Source of the DNA: Paraburkholderia elongata | GTDB lineage: Bacteria > Pseudomonadota > Gammaproteobacteria > Burkholderiales > Burkholderiaceae | Direction of reading: 5' to 3' | DNA: 40,983 bases | Assembly: GCF_013177735.1 (NCBI RefSeq) | Contig: NZ_WOEZ01000071.1 | Coordinates: 1-40,983, forward strand | In this document: positions 1 to 8,650 of the stretch, one piece after another | Layout of the letters: each line of letters begins with the position of its first letter | Position numbering within the stretch: position 1 is the first letter of the stretch | Program-made: the position numbers and the translations under genes | The notes under the pieces: generated by a model | Seen by the model: only the letters and a program-made list of their open reading frames with translations | What the model was told of the DNA's origin: nothing | The model's database searches: none

Positions 1-18
1 CGTCTGATCCGTGCGCAT
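1..18 (-). CDS. Start of a gene cut by the window edge
   Basis: Only six codons are visible (M-R-T-D-Q-T). An ATG at 18-16 is preceded by AAAGGAGAGAGCATC, a good ribosome binding site at normal spacing, so this is very probably a real start. It lies 70 nt after the stop of the 415-residue gene on the same strand and is probably the third gene of that unit. The product cannot be told from six residues. Confidence 0.55.
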
Positions 19-88
19 GATGCTCTCTCCTTTGAACAGGGACTCGACACGCTGATTTTACGTATCAGTTCGTGGACGACCGGCCTGC

Positions 89-1336
89 CTACATAGGATC
101 TATGCGCACGACGGGATGGGCTGCCTCGTCGCCGGGCGTCCAGGGCGTGGGAAAGGGTGGCACCGGGCGCGTGATCATGCCCGGTAGGCCGTGGTCGTCG
201 GCGATCGGCAATTCGACCACCGAGTGGATCTCGTCGAGCGTGTAGATGTGGTTCACTCTCGCCATGAACTCGAGCGCGGGGTCGTCTTCCTGGAGAACGA
301 CGCCGTCGGCGAGCAGGCGCTCGCGCTGGTCGTTACGGAGGTCCGCCGCGTCGCTCGGCGGCTGGCCCGGGACGGGATAGTCGCAGTACATCGTCGGCAG
401 GTCGCGCACGTTGGCCGAGCGCGATGGATGGCGGATCTCGAAGCCCGTCGAGCCGCCAAGGCAGGCGGCGAGCACCGACGCAACGCCCGCGGCGGACTCG
501 GCGGACAGCGCGGCGCACTTGATGCTCGCTTGCACGAGGTAAGCCGCCGGCATGGCGAAGCGGTCGAAGGTGCGCGAAAGCGAGGCGGCGTCGGCGAAGC
601 CCGAGTTCGCCAGCGAGCCTAGCGCCGGGGCGAGCATGCGCCGCCACCCGGCCGCGAGCAGTCGCGACTCGTCCAGCTCCTCCTCCTGCAGCGGGCGCAG
701 TCCGATGGAGATGATCGCCGGCCGATTCGCCAGCATCTGTTCAAACAGGACGCGCATCTCGGCACGCCACCCGTTCAAGCTGCCGAGGAACGGCAGGCAC
801 AACCGCTTCTCGTCGAACTGTTGCGGACCCTCCTCAATGTCTGGGAACGCCCGCTTGAGGCGCGCGCTGGCAATTCCGCCTAGGGGCGAGCCCGGCACAA
901 TGCGCAGCGAGTCGAACGCGTGGCTCGTGGTACCACGTGGATCGGGTGGCACGTATGGCAGATCCATGATCTGAGCCGTCCGAATCACGCGGGCCACGTG
1001 CACCGGCGCGCGGATGCCGCCGTTATAGGCCTTCAGGTCGTTCGAGAGCCGCCAGCCGTAGTCGGCGGGCAGCAGCCGTGCCACCAGCTTAGTTGACGGC
1101 CCCTCGGGTTCGCCGGCATCGAGGTCATCGCCGTGCAGCCCAACGAAGCTGTTGATTGCGCCGTCGGCCGAGGCCGCGAACCGGATCTCAAGCGTTGCGC
1201 GGTGCCGGATGCAGTGGTCGGTGATCATCGCTGTGAGGAAGGCTCGTTGCGAGACCAGGTTGCCGCCCAGTGCCGCCTTCTCGTCCTCGCCATAGCGGGG
1301 CGTGGCCCCGACCTGAAACAACGTTAGCAGCTGCAT
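89..1336 (-). CDS. Hypothetical protein, 415 aa, accessory three-gene unit
   Basis: I do not recognise the family with confidence. The protein is soluble-looking, with no signal peptide and no membrane segment. It has a long central part rich in Ala, Leu and Arg and ends in a Pro-rich stretch after a segment reading EIHSVVELPIADDHGLPG (about residues 370-387). That last segment resembles the linker that precedes the ATPase core in HerA/VirB4-type proteins, so this could be the N-terminal partner of an ATPase encoded by the next, truncated gene; this is inference only. The gene starts 10 nt after the stop of the membrane-protein gene upstream, which suggests translational coupling, and there is no strong independent ribosome binding site. 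It lies in DNA that ends in an integrase relic at tRNA-Ser, so it was probably acquired horizontally. Confidence 0.75.
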   Translation of the reverse strand: MQLLTLFQVGATPRYGEDEKAALGGNLVSQRAFLTAMITDHCIRHRATLEIRFAASADGAINSFVGLHGDDLDAGEPEGPSTKLVARLLPADYGWRLSNDLKAYNGGIRAPVHVARVIRTAQIMDLPYVPPDPRGTTSHAFDSLRIVPGSPLGGIASARLKRAFPDIEEGPQQFDEKRLCLPFLGSLNGWRAEMRVLFEQMLANRPAIISIGLRPLQEEELDESRLLAAGWRRMLAPALGSLANSGFADAASLSRTFDRFAMPAAYLVQASIKCAALSAESAAGVASVLAACLGGSTGFEIRHPSRSANVRDLPTMYCDYPVPGQPPSDAADLRNDQRERLLADGVVLQEDDPALEFMARVNHIYTLDEIHSVVELPIADDHGLPGMITRPVPPFPTPWTPGDEAAHPVVRIDPM

Positions 1337-1346
1337 ATCGGGCGGC

Positions 1347-3248
1347 TCAGAAGCGCCGGCGGTTCGGGCGTGGCAGGCTGCCGCCGTCTGGCGGCGGCAG
1401 CGGCGCCGGGCTGGGCGCGAGGGGCTTGGGCAACTGGTTGCCCCAGGCTTCTAGAAACTTTCGCTGTGGCGAGCTCAGCATGGGGCTAGCCATTAGCGTC
1501 TGCACGAAAACGTCGACCTCCTTCTGCGAACCCTCCACTTTGGCCTCGGCTTCCTTCTTATCGGTCGCGATCTTGGCCTGCACCGCTCGGGCCTCCTGAC
1601 GCAACGCCGAAAGCGTGTCGAGCCCGCTGGTTTGTGCCCCGGCGGTGAAGTTGAAAAGGCCGATAACGTCGCGAATCGCCTTGCGCTGCTCGTCGTCCAG
1701 AGTGCTTAGCAGCGCGTCGATTCCCTTTATGAAACTCGCCTGTACGCGCGCGGGCAAATCTGTTGCGACGGTCCTGAGCCTGTTCTCTAGAACCAACAGT
1801 TGAGCTGCATCTTTGCCAATGCGCTCAATGATCTGCATGGCCAGTGCCTCCTTCTGGCGCAGGGAGTTGATGAACGCCGGTGTGCGGAACAACACGTTGG
1901 TCTCCTCCAAGCGATCCGCGGTGTGTACCAGATCGAGCTTGTGGTAGTCCGCCTGCCAACTCGCGCTCATCTCGGCCAAGCGGTCGCCGCCTTGGCCCAG
2001 CCCGCCTTCACCCAGGATATCGGCAGTGAGTTCTCGCAAGGCAAGGGCCACCGCGGACTTCATCTGTGGTGCGAGCGCCCCCGGCAGGAACACGTGGTCC
2101 TTGAGGTAGGTGAAGGTCTGCTCATTGATGCGCAGGTTCGGTGGGAGCTTGGCCGTCGACGGCTGGGCATAGGGCGTTACCGCGACCTGCACCAAATCCT
2201 GCGAGTCGCTGATGATCGTCGGCGCGACGGCTGTACCCCCTGCATCGAGGATGGACTTCGACACCTCATGCAGATCCCATATCGTGAAGCCGGTCTGATT
2301 CAGGTCGATGGGCTGGCTTTCGTCCAGCGGCAGCGGCTGGCTGACCACGTATTGGGGCTCCCCCAGCGTCTTCGTCACGAGGAGGATCGGTTGGCCCTGG
2401 GGATGAACGTGAAGGATCGCCCGGCGATAGGACGTCTGGATCAGCGGTCGGTGTTCGAATGGTCGACCACCTGTCCCGCCGTCGACGGCGGGATCCCATC
2501 GCAGGAGCAGGTTGAGACTCTCTTCGTCGATTTCGAAGGCCAAGAACAGCGTGACGCAGACGACGCTCAGGAAGGCGAGCATCGACCAGTTCGCGAACCG
2601 CGTGCCGGCCGCCTCATTGCCGACGCCGAAGGTCTGGATCAGCGGCGGGCTGGTCAAGCAGACAAAGGTCAGGATAAGTGCGGCTAAACCGATACCGCCA
2701 GCCACCGTGAAGCGCTGTAGACGCATCGTGCTCGCAACCCCTACCGCCAGCACGCCGACACCCATCCCCAGCAGCACGGCGAGCAGCAGGCCAACGGGTG
2801 TTGAGCCAGTCAAGTCAGCGATGCCGTGCGTCAACATTGCTGCCACATAGACCAAGCAGACAAGCCCCCAGCCCAACGCGGCGGCGGAGGCGGGCGTCAT
2901 CGGGCGGCTCGACAGCCGGGACGCTCGCGTCACCGTTTCCCAGAGGCGACGCCGATACAGGGAGAACCAGCGGCTGTTCCGCATCGCCGACATGCCCACC
3001 CACAACAGGGTGGAGTCAAGCAGGACGGCAATCCAGCTGGCGGCGGCGACCGGCGAGACGGCGACCCAGGACAGGAGCCCTGAGGCGAGGAAGCCGGTCG
3101 GCCCGCGCCCTAGATGCGACAGCGAGAGCAGGTCCCACAAAACTACGGTGACTGCGGCCAGTCCCAAGGCGTCGCGCCCTGAACTGCTGCTCGGCTGGTG
3201 TTCGGCCAATACATCGGACAGATTCGACCGCGTGACTACTAATTGCAT
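1347..3248 (-). CDS. Membrane protein with coiled-coil C-terminal half, 633 aa
   Basis: I chose the ATG at 3248 because AAGGGG sits 8 nt upstream; an in-frame ATG 23 codons further upstream has a poorer context. The first 245 residues hold about six hydrophobic helices (roughly 27-45, 52-80, 120-138, 148-170, 180-200, 217-240). Residues 250-633 are hydrophilic, with a long heptad-like helical part around 450-590 (many Glu, Lys, Gln and Ala) and a Pro-rich tail. No nucleotide-binding loop or protease motif is visible. The architecture suggests an inner-membrane anchor with a cytoplasmic coiled-coil arm. It is the first gene of a minus-strand unit with the 415-residue gene 10 nt downstream. I know of no close family; function unknown. 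Confidence 0.75.
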   Translation of the reverse strand: MQLVVTRSNLSDVLAEHQPSSSSGRDALGLAAVTVVLWDLLSLSHLGRGPTGFLASGLLSWVAVSPVAAASWIAVLLDSTLLWVGMSAMRNSRWFSLYRRRLWETVTRASRLSSRPMTPASAAALGWGLVCLVYVAAMLTHGIADLTGSTPVGLLLAVLLGMGVGVLAVGVASTMRLQRFTVAGGIGLAALILTFVCLTSPPLIQTFGVGNEAAGTRFANWSMLAFLSVVCVTLFLAFEIDEESLNLLLRWDPAVDGGTGGRPFEHRPLIQTSYRRAILHVHPQGQPILLVTKTLGEPQYVVSQPLPLDESQPIDLNQTGFTIWDLHEVSKSILDAGGTAVAPTIISDSQDLVQVAVTPYAQPSTAKLPPNLRINEQTFTYLKDHVFLPGALAPQMKSAVALALRELTADILGEGGLGQGGDRLAEMSASWQADYHKLDLVHTADRLEETNVLFRTPAFINSLRQKEALAMQIIERIGKDAAQLLVLENRLRTVATDLPARVQASFIKGIDALLSTLDDEQRKAIRDVIGLFNFTAGAQTSGLDTLSALRQEARAVQAKIATDKKEAEAKVEGSQKEVDVFVQTLMASPMLSSPQRKFLEAWGNQLPKPLAPSPAPLPPPDGGSLPRPNRRRF

Positions 3249-3370
3249 GTCGTCAACCCCTTGACTGAAGCAGCTTGCCTGGCCACGGTCGACCGACCCC
3301 ATAACACAGTTAAGCATAGAACTTGGGGTGTTGTAGCTATTTTTCCCATCGCCTCAGGCTGGTCGCACAG

Positions 3371-3532
3371 TCACTTAACAAGCGAAGCTCGGACACGTCG
3401 TTCGGCTGGCCATCGTTCTTCCGCCTCGATCGGAACATCACGCCCGAAATCTTTCTCGACATCCGCTTCTTTATCACCCGCAGTGATTTCCAACATTCGG
3501 GTCTCGGCGACACTTAACGACCCAAACTGCAT
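3371..3532 (-). CDS. Possible small protein, 53 aa
   Basis: ATG at 3532 with GGAGAG about 10 nt upstream opens a 53-codon frame rich in Glu, Arg and Val and without Cys. It lies 122 nt upstream of, and in the same direction as, the membrane-protein gene, so it could be the leader gene of that unit. The composition is charged and plausible for a small soluble protein, but nothing in it is recognisable. It may equally be chance. Confidence 0.3.
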   Translation of the reverse strand: MQFGSLSVAETRMLEITAGDKEADVEKDFGRDVPIEAEERWPAERRVRASLVK

Positions 3533-3658
3533 AGGGCAAGCTCTCCTAGAGCAAATGGTCAAGATTTCTCATCTTCTGACGTTTGCGAATTTGACGATTT
3601 CGTATTCATCGGGAAATCCTCTGGCGTTTCATATAGATTGTTATCATCTGATAGCCAG

Positions 3659-3901
3659 ATGACCGGCTCTGACCATTGGCCGAATGCAGCTAACGATGGT
3701 CTGAATGATGCGCTCGGCCGGAACACCGGAATGAAGCGTGAGATGAGCCGTCGGCGTGTCGAGGGTTTGACGCTTGCGCTTGCAAGCGCGATAGCACACG
3801 GCGAACCTGTGTGGCGGTCTCTGCGCTGCATGCAGCGCATGCTGCGCGAAGATCGCCAGCAGCGCGAACTGCCGTTCAACGAGCACGCCCCGCCGTTCTG
3901 A
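3659..3901 (+). CDS. Possible small protein, 80 aa
   Basis: The frame could start at ATG 3659, or at ATG 3731, which has GGA seven bases upstream, or at the TTG at 3638. It encodes an Arg-rich protein with a MKREMSRRRVEG segment and ends at 3901, only 20 nt before a strong terminator hairpin on the same strand. The terminator placement is the main support. The region is island-like and lies between the membrane-protein gene and the integrase relic. A 7-bp inverted repeat (TCATCTG/CAGATGA) at 3644-3662 overlaps the candidate start. No family recognised. Confidence 0.4.
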   Translation: MTGSDHWPNAANDGLNDALGRNTGMKREMSRRRVEGLTLALASAIAHGEPVWRSLRCMQRMLREDRQQRELPFNEHAPPF

Positions 3902-3921
3902 CCGTCTGCAGCCGTAGCACA

Positions 3922-3943
3922 GGGGCCCGCGCGGCCCCTTTGT
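3922..3943 (+). terminator. Rho-independent terminator after small ORF
   Basis: Stem GGGGCC (3922-3927), loop CGCGC, stem GGCCCC (3933-3938), then TTTGTTATT. It closes the small plus-strand frame ending at 3901. Confidence 0.65.
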
Positions 3944-4025
3944 TATTGAATGTTTCGTTCAACCTTGCGTCGTCGTGTACTGTCGCTTTTACATCGGCGC
4001 TCACATTCGCCGCCAGCGGCGCGAA

Positions 4026-4516
4026 CTATGGCAGCCGGCGTTTGATGCATGCGCTGCCCGCATACGTCTCGTGAGTGTCGCACCACCGAATGAACGCCTT
4101 AAACAGGCCAAACGCATGACCGGCGTTCGTCGGTCCTCGGGCTATTTCACCCTCCAGCCAGGCGGCCATGCTCTTTGCTGTAATTTCGGACATCCTGCAT
4201 TGCATGAGCGGAGCGGGCCCCGCACCTTTTCTTTACCGCCTCGTTTGGCGATGCCGCCGCCCGGTGACGAAAGGTTGATATGGTCGGTGATGTATCTCTC
4301 CGACCGAGGCTTTTTCGTTTTCGGCGAAATCTTCGTGCGAAGATGCTCGAGATAGTGTGCCCATGCTTCGCCGACCGTCACATCCTGACGGTGCTTGGCA
4401 GCCTGCCGAGCCTCGTGCGCTGCCTTCTGCTCGGCCTCGTGTTCCCGCGGATCGATGCCGCCGTCGATGAGCGTCTGGAGGCTACGTGCTCGCTCCTGCG
4501 CCTGATAGATCGTCGC
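4026..4516 (-). pseudogene. Relic of a P4-type tyrosine integrase
   Basis: Read on the minus strand, positions about 4516-4218 encode QERARSLQTLIDGGIDP followed by a HRQDVTVGEAWAHYLE segment and a LSSPGGG segment, typical of the arm- and core-binding part of DUF4102/P4-family integrases. Around 4212-4218 the frame shifts by one. The next frame continues the same family pattern (RMSEITAKSMAAWLEGEIAR, then a PTNAGHAFGLFKAFIRWC segment) and stops at TAG 4028-4026. The first ~70 residues expected of the family and the whole catalytic domain (R-H-R-Y) are absent. The gene is therefore inactive. Its place next to the tRNA-Ser 3' end marks an old integration site. The homology reading rests on motif recognition, not on a search. 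Confidence 0.85.
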
Positions 4517-4564
4517 AGTCCATCTGGGCTGCGGCGCAACCATAGCCGCCACACTCGTCACAGT

Positions 4565-4597
4565 GCTTGGACCAATGCACTGCAATTTGGTCCAAGC
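4565..4597. repeat. 10-bp perfect inverted repeat near integrase relic
   Basis: GCTTGGACCA (4565-4574) and TGGTCCAAGC (4588-4597) are separated by 13 nt. It lies between the integrase relic and the tRNA-Ser terminator. It may be an integrase/excisionase arm site, an end of a lost element, or a structured transcript. A direct repeat of GATGGCATGCC follows at 4611-4633. Confidence 0.5.
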
Positions 4598-4640
4598 CAA
4601 GCTAGACGCCGATGGCATGCCAGATGGCATGCCGAAAACT

Positions 4641-4679
4641 AAAAATCCCCGTAAGTCGTTGAATTTACGGGGATTTTTT
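4641..4679 (-). terminator. Terminator downstream of tRNA-Ser
   Basis: A 14-bp perfect stem (4641-4654 with 4665-4678) with a 10-nt loop; the A/T ends give a U-run in both directions. It lies 9 nt beyond the tRNA 3' end. Confidence 0.85.
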
Positions 4680-4687
4680 GATGTATG

Positions 4688-4777
4688 TGGCGGAGGCGGT
4701 GAGATTCGAACTCACGGAAGGATCACTCCTTCGCCGGTTTTCAAGACCGGTGCCTTAAACCGCTCGGCCACGCCTCC
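4688..4777 (-). tRNA. tRNA-Ser(UGA)
   Basis: A 90-nt class II tRNA with 7-bp acceptor stem GGAGGCG/CGCCTCC, anticodon loop CTTGAAA (anticodon UGA) flanked by CCGGT/ACCGG, a long variable arm, GTTCGAATC in the T arm, and an encoded CCA. It carries the integration site used by the element whose integrase relic lies just downstream. Confidence 0.97.
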
Positions 4778-4832
4778 AAGCCCTAAATTGTAACCTGAAA
4801 AATCTTCGTTGCGGCGCTCGGCGGGGCTGCAA

Positions 4833-6062
4833 TCACTGCGGATCTTTCAGAAACAGCGCTTGCAGATCGTTCAGGAAGGCTTGGCCAAGCGGTGTCGGCG
4901 CGATCTTTTCGTGGTCGCGCGTAATCAGCTTGCGTCGTTCCGCCTCCTGCAAAGCCGGTTCGATCGAGGTCATCGACATCCCCGTGCGCTCGATAAAGCG
5001 ATGCACTGGAAACCCTTCCACCAGCCGCAGCGCGTTCAACATGAACTCGAACGGCAGATCGCGCGGCCCGACCTCATTCTCTTCTTGCACTGCCGTGCCG
5101 GCCAATGCCTGCTCGATGAAGGTGGTCGGGTGCTTGTAGCGCACCTGACGCAGTACGCGGTTCGGAAACGACAGCTTGGTATGCGCGCCCGCGCCGATGC
5201 CGAGATAGTCGCCGAAGCGCCAGTAATTCAGATTGTGCTTGCTCTGCCGATGCGGCTGCGCATACGCGGACACCTCGTAGCGTTCGTAACCTGCGGCCGT
5301 CGTGCGTTCGTGAATCCAGTCCTGCATGTCGGCGGACGCATCGTCGTCGGGGAGCGCAGGCGGGAATTTCGCAAACAGCGTGTTCGGTTCCAGCGTCAGG
5401 TGATACAGCGACAAATGCGGCGGCGCGAACGACAACGCCGTCTCCACATCTGCCTGACACTCCGCGAGCGTCTGCTGCGGCAGCGCGAACATCAGATCGA
5501 GGTTGAAGTTGTCGAAGGTGCTTGCGGCTACTTCGACCGCGTGGCGTGCCTGCGTCGCGTCGTGAATCCGGCCGAGCGCCTTCAGATGCGCTTCATTGAA
5601 ACTCTGGATGCCCACCGACAGACGATTCACGCCGCTCGCGCGAAACTGCGCGAACTTGGCGGCTTCGAAGGTACCAGGGTTGGCTTCGAGCGTGATTTCC
5701 GCGTCGGCGTCGAGCGGCAGCAGTGCGCGCACGTCGGACAGCATGCGGTCGAGGCCGGCCGCCGACAGCAAGCTGGGCGTGCCGCCGCCGATGAACACGG
5801 TATGCACCTGGCGCCCCCACACGAGCGGCAGCGCCATCTCGAGATCGGCGCGCAGCGCGTCAAGATACTCGGTCTCCGGAAATGTGTCGCCTTTCCATTC
5901 GTGCGAGTTGAAATCGCAGTACGGGCATTTGCGCACGCACCAGGGAAAGTGCACGTACAACGCCAACGGCGGCAACGACGTCAGGCGAATGCTGCCGGGC
6001 GACGTGAACGCCTTGATGACGCCGTTGCCGATATCGGCAGGCGCCGGTTTGATCGGAATCAC
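4833..6062 (-). CDS. hemW: HemW, radical SAM heme chaperone
   Basis: 409 residues. The radical SAM cluster motif CVRKCPYC (Cys42, Cys46, Cys49) is followed by DFNSH. The Phe after Cys49-Asp, in place of the fourth Cys, separates HemW from the true coproporphyrinogen oxidase HemN. A GGTPSLL glycine motif and the C-terminal HemN_C-like winged-helix region follow. HemW binds SAM, a 4Fe-4S cluster and heme, and is thought to insert heme into respiratory enzymes. The ATG at 6062 overlaps the rdgB stop by 4 nt, so it is translationally coupled in the rph-rdgB-hemW operon. The length is slightly above the E. coli protein because of about 30 extra N-terminal residues. Confidence 0.95.
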   Translation of the reverse strand: MIPIKPAPADIGNGVIKAFTSPGSIRLTSLPPLALYVHFPWCVRKCPYCDFNSHEWKGDTFPETEYLDALRADLEMALPLVWGRQVHTVFIGGGTPSLLSAAGLDRMLSDVRALLPLDADAEITLEANPGTFEAAKFAQFRASGVNRLSVGIQSFNEAHLKALGRIHDATQARHAVEVAASTFDNFNLDLMFALPQQTLAECQADVETALSFAPPHLSLYHLTLEPNTLFAKFPPALPDDDASADMQDWIHERTTAAGYERYEVSAYAQPHRQSKHNLNYWRFGDYLGIGAGAHTKLSFPNRVLRQVRYKHPTTFIEQALAGTAVQEENEVGPRDLPFEFMLNALRLVEGFPVHRFIERTGMSMTSIEPALQEAERRKLITRDHEKIAPTPLGQAFLNDLQALFLKDPQ

Positions 6063-6706
6063 GCTTCCTCCGTCAAACGCGCGAGCAGGTGGCGCAATGC
6101 AATCGCGCGATGGCTGCTGGCGTTCTTCACCGCCGGTTCGAGTTCCGCAGCGCTCGCATTCAGAGACGGCAGGAAGAAGTACGGGTCATAGCCGAAACCA
6201 TTCGCGCCGCGTGGCGCATCCAGCATTTCGCCGTGCCAGCGGCCTTCGGCGATCAGCGGTTCGGGATCGTCCGCATGACGCACGAGCGCCAGCACGCAGT
6301 AGTAATACGCGCGGCGATCGGTTTCGCCCGCCAAGGCCGAAACGAGCTGCGCGTTGTTCGCCGCATCGCTCTTTTCACCGCCTGACAGCTGCGCGTAGCG
6401 CGCCGAATAAACGCCGGGCGCACCACGCAGCGCGCGCACGCACAAGCCGGAATCGTCGGCGAGCGCGGGCAGGCCGGTTAGCTTCGCCGCGTGACGTGCC
6501 TTGGTCAGCGCGTTTTCGACGAAAGTCGGATGCGGCTCTTCCGCCTCCGGCACGTTCAGCTCGCCTTGCGGAATCAGGTCGATGCCGGCCGCACCGAGCA
6601 GCGCCGCGAACTCGCGCAGCTTGCCCGCGTTGTTCGACGCCAGCACGACTTTCTTCAACGGCGAGTCAGACGCAACAGCGCCGTTGTCTTGACGAACCTC
6701 ACTCAC
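6059..6706 (-). CDS. rdgB: RdgB/HAM1 non-canonical purine NTP pyrophosphatase
   Basis: 215 residues. It cleaves dITP, dXTP and ITP to the monophosphate plus PPi, keeping deaminated purines out of DNA and RNA. Visible motifs are [10 protein letters not shown] (about 24-33, nucleotide loop), ADDSGLCV (about 83-90, with the catalytic Asp), GFGYDPYF near 180, and SHRAIAL near 200. The first 17 residues are a variable tail. It overlaps rph by 8 nt upstream and hemW by 4 nt downstream, the usual order in Burkholderiaceae. Confidence 0.96.
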   Translation of the reverse strand: MSEVRQDNGAVASDSPLKKVVLASNNAGKLREFAALLGAAGIDLIPQGELNVPEAEEPHPTFVENALTKARHAAKLTGLPALADDSGLCVRALRGAPGVYSARYAQLSGGEKSDAANNAQLVSALAGETDRRAYYYCVLALVRHADDPEPLIAEGRWHGEMLDAPRGANGFGYDPYFFLPSLNASAAELEPAVKNASSHRAIALRHLLARLTEEA

Positions 6707-7439
6707 TCTTTTGCTCCAACGCTTCTTTCTGCTTCGCGATCAGGGTGTTGATGCCGTCGCTTGCCAGATCGAGCAGCGAACTCATTTCATCGCGCGAGAA
6801 AGGCACGCCCTCGGCCGTGCCCTGAATTTCGACGAAGCCGCCCGCGCCCGTCATCACCACGTTCATGTCGGTGTCGCATTGCGAATCTTCATCGTAATCG
6901 AGATCCAGCACTGGCAGACCGTCGTACACGCCGACCGAAATCGCCGCTACGTAATCCGTGATCGGCGAGCTTTCGATGCGCCCCGTAGCCAGCAATTTGG
7001 CCACCGCGTCGTGGGCGGCCACGAACGCGCCGGTGATGCCGGCCGTGCGCGTGCCGCCGTCGGCCTGGATCACGTCGCAATCGATATGCAGCGTGCGTGC
7101 GCCGAGCTTCTCGAGATCGAACACCGAGCGCAGTGCGCGGCCGATCAGACGCTGGATTTCTTGCGTGCGGCCAGTCTGCTTGCCGCGCGCGGCTTCACGG
7201 TCGCTGCGGGTATGCGTGGCGCGCGGCAGCATGCCGTATTCGGCGGTCAGCCAGCCTTGGCCACGGTCGCGCAGGAACGACGGCACGCTCTCGGCGATGC
7301 TTGCCGTGCAGATGACCTTGGTGTCGCCGAATTCGACCAGCACCGAGCCCTCCGCATGCTTCGTGTAGTGGCGCGTGATGCGCACGTCGCGCAGCTGATT
7401 GGCCTGGCGGCCGCTGGGGCGTTGGGTGTTGTCGGTCAT
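6699..7439 (-). CDS. rph: RNase PH
   Basis: 246 residues. This phosphorolytic 3'-5' exoribonuclease trims tRNA 3' ends. Family signatures seen: the N-terminal RPSGR segment, [15 protein letters not shown] (phosphate and RNA binding), a [13 protein letters not shown] segment, and [16 protein letters not shown] with the paired catalytic/metal Asp residues. The length is the usual one. It is the first gene of the minus-strand rph-rdgB-hemW operon, divergent from yicC. The 269-bp gap upstream has a TAAAAT box on the minus strand near 7480-7485 as a possible -10; no clear -35 is seen. Confidence 0.96.
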   Translation of the reverse strand: MTDNTQRPSGRQANQLRDVRITRHYTKHAEGSVLVEFGDTKVICTASIAESVPSFLRDRGQGWLTAEYGMLPRATHTRSDREAARGKQTGRTQEIQRLIGRALRSVFDLEKLGARTLHIDCDVIQADGGTRTAGITGAFVAAHDAVAKLLATGRIESSPITDYVAAISVGVYDGLPVLDLDYDEDSQCDTDMNVVMTGAGGFVEIQGTAEGVPFSRDEMSSLLDLASDGINTLIAKQKEALEQKSE

Positions 7440-7708
7440 GTTGGGATCGGTCTGGAAGAAAAGCAGGAGGGAAAGCGCAATTTTACCGCCGATCGCGCCG
7501 GGCGCGGGGCGGCCTGTCCGTCGGACGACTGGCCGCGTGTGCCGGGGCTCTGCGCGAGGTAGTGCTTCGCGCGCGGCCGCCGTCGTGTGACGGGGCCTTG
7601 TCGGTAAAAATGGGATAATGCGGATTCTCCGCCTCGCGTCTCGTACACGCCGGGCGATTCGACTCTCCGGCCATCGTCACACGCATGGCCACAATCGCGA
7701 GAAATACG

Positions 7709-8632
7709 ATGATCTACAGCATGACTGGCTATGCGAGCGCCACGCGCGAACTCGTCCCGGCCTCAGGCACAGGCGGCGTGAGCGTGTCGGTCGAACTGCG
7801 CACCGTAAACTCGCGCTTTCTCGATCTGAACTTCCGGATGCCGGAAGACGTGCGCGTCTGCGAACCGACGCTGCGCGAAATGCTCGTGAACAAGCTCTCG
7901 CGCGGCAAGGTCGATATTCGTATCAACCTGCAGCGCAGCGAACAGTCGGCCAACGCCGGTTCGATCAATCGCGATGCACTGACGCAACTCGCGCTGCTCG
8001 AGCGCACCGTGCTGTCGACCTTCCCGGAAGCAGGGCGCCTGCGCACTGGAGAAATTCTGCGCTGGCCGGGCGTGCTGGCCGAAACCGGTGTGGCGCCGGA
8101 AGTGCTGCGCGATGCGGTGCTCGCATGCGGCAAGCAGGCGATTACCGATCTGATCGACGTGCGTGCCCGCGAAGGGGCGCAACTGGCGACGATGCTGCTC
8201 GCCAACGTCACCGAGATGGAAGCGATCGTCACGAAGATCACGCCACTCGTGCCGGAACTGATCGCCAAACATCAACAGAAAATCGTCGAACGTCTGCAGG
8301 AAGCGCTCGGCATTGCCGCGCCCGATACGGCGACGACGACGGTCTCGCGTGAAGAAATCAACGAACGGATTCGCCAGGAAGTGACGATGTACGGCATCCG
8401 CATCGACATCGCCGAAGAACTGTCGCGCCTCACGGCTCATCTGAACGAAACGCGTCATGTGATCGAGAAGGGCGGCAAGGTCGGCAAGCGCCTCGACTTC
8501 ATGATGCAGGAGCTGAATCGCGAAGCGAACACGCTCGGCTCGAAGGCGGCTGCGAAGGAGCTGGCCGATTCGTCGATGACCCTGAAGCTGCTCATCGAAC
8601 AGATGCGCGAGCAAGTACAGAATCTGGAGTAA
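7709..8632 (+). CDS. yicC: YicC-family endoribonuclease
   Basis: 307 residues when started at the ATG of MIYSMTGYASA, the conserved N-terminus of the family; an in-frame ATG eight codons upstream (7685) is less likely. The C-terminal DUF1732 part has the conserved RLDFMMQELNREANTLGSKA. YicC proteins are metal-dependent endoribonucleases implicated in stationary-phase RNA turnover. It lies 18 nt before gmk, the common proteobacterial pairing, and is divergent from rph. Confidence 0.93.
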   Translation: MIYSMTGYASATRELVPASGTGGVSVSVELRTVNSRFLDLNFRMPEDVRVCEPTLREMLVNKLSRGKVDIRINLQRSEQSANAGSINRDALTQLALLERTVLSTFPEAGRLRTGEILRWPGVLAETGVAPEVLRDAVLACGKQAITDLIDVRAREGAQLATMLLANVTEMEAIVTKITPLVPELIAKHQQKIVERLQEALGIAAPDTATTTVSREEINERIRQEVTMYGIRIDIAEELSRLTAHLNETRHVIEKGGKVGKRLDFMMQELNREANTLGSKAAAKELADSSMTLKLLIEQMREQVQNLE

Positions 8633-8650
8633 GGCAGGAGCCTCGAGAAC

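Noticed and set aside
3559..3879. 106-codon minus-strand frame in the island
   Set aside because: No family pattern; it overlaps the plus-strand small gene with a terminator. Only its last 16 codons have a plausible start signal.
4809..6191. Long plus-strand open frame opposite hemW
   Set aside because: It is the antisense of a well-supported radical SAM gene; Arg/Gln/His-rich composition typical of GC-rich shadow frames.
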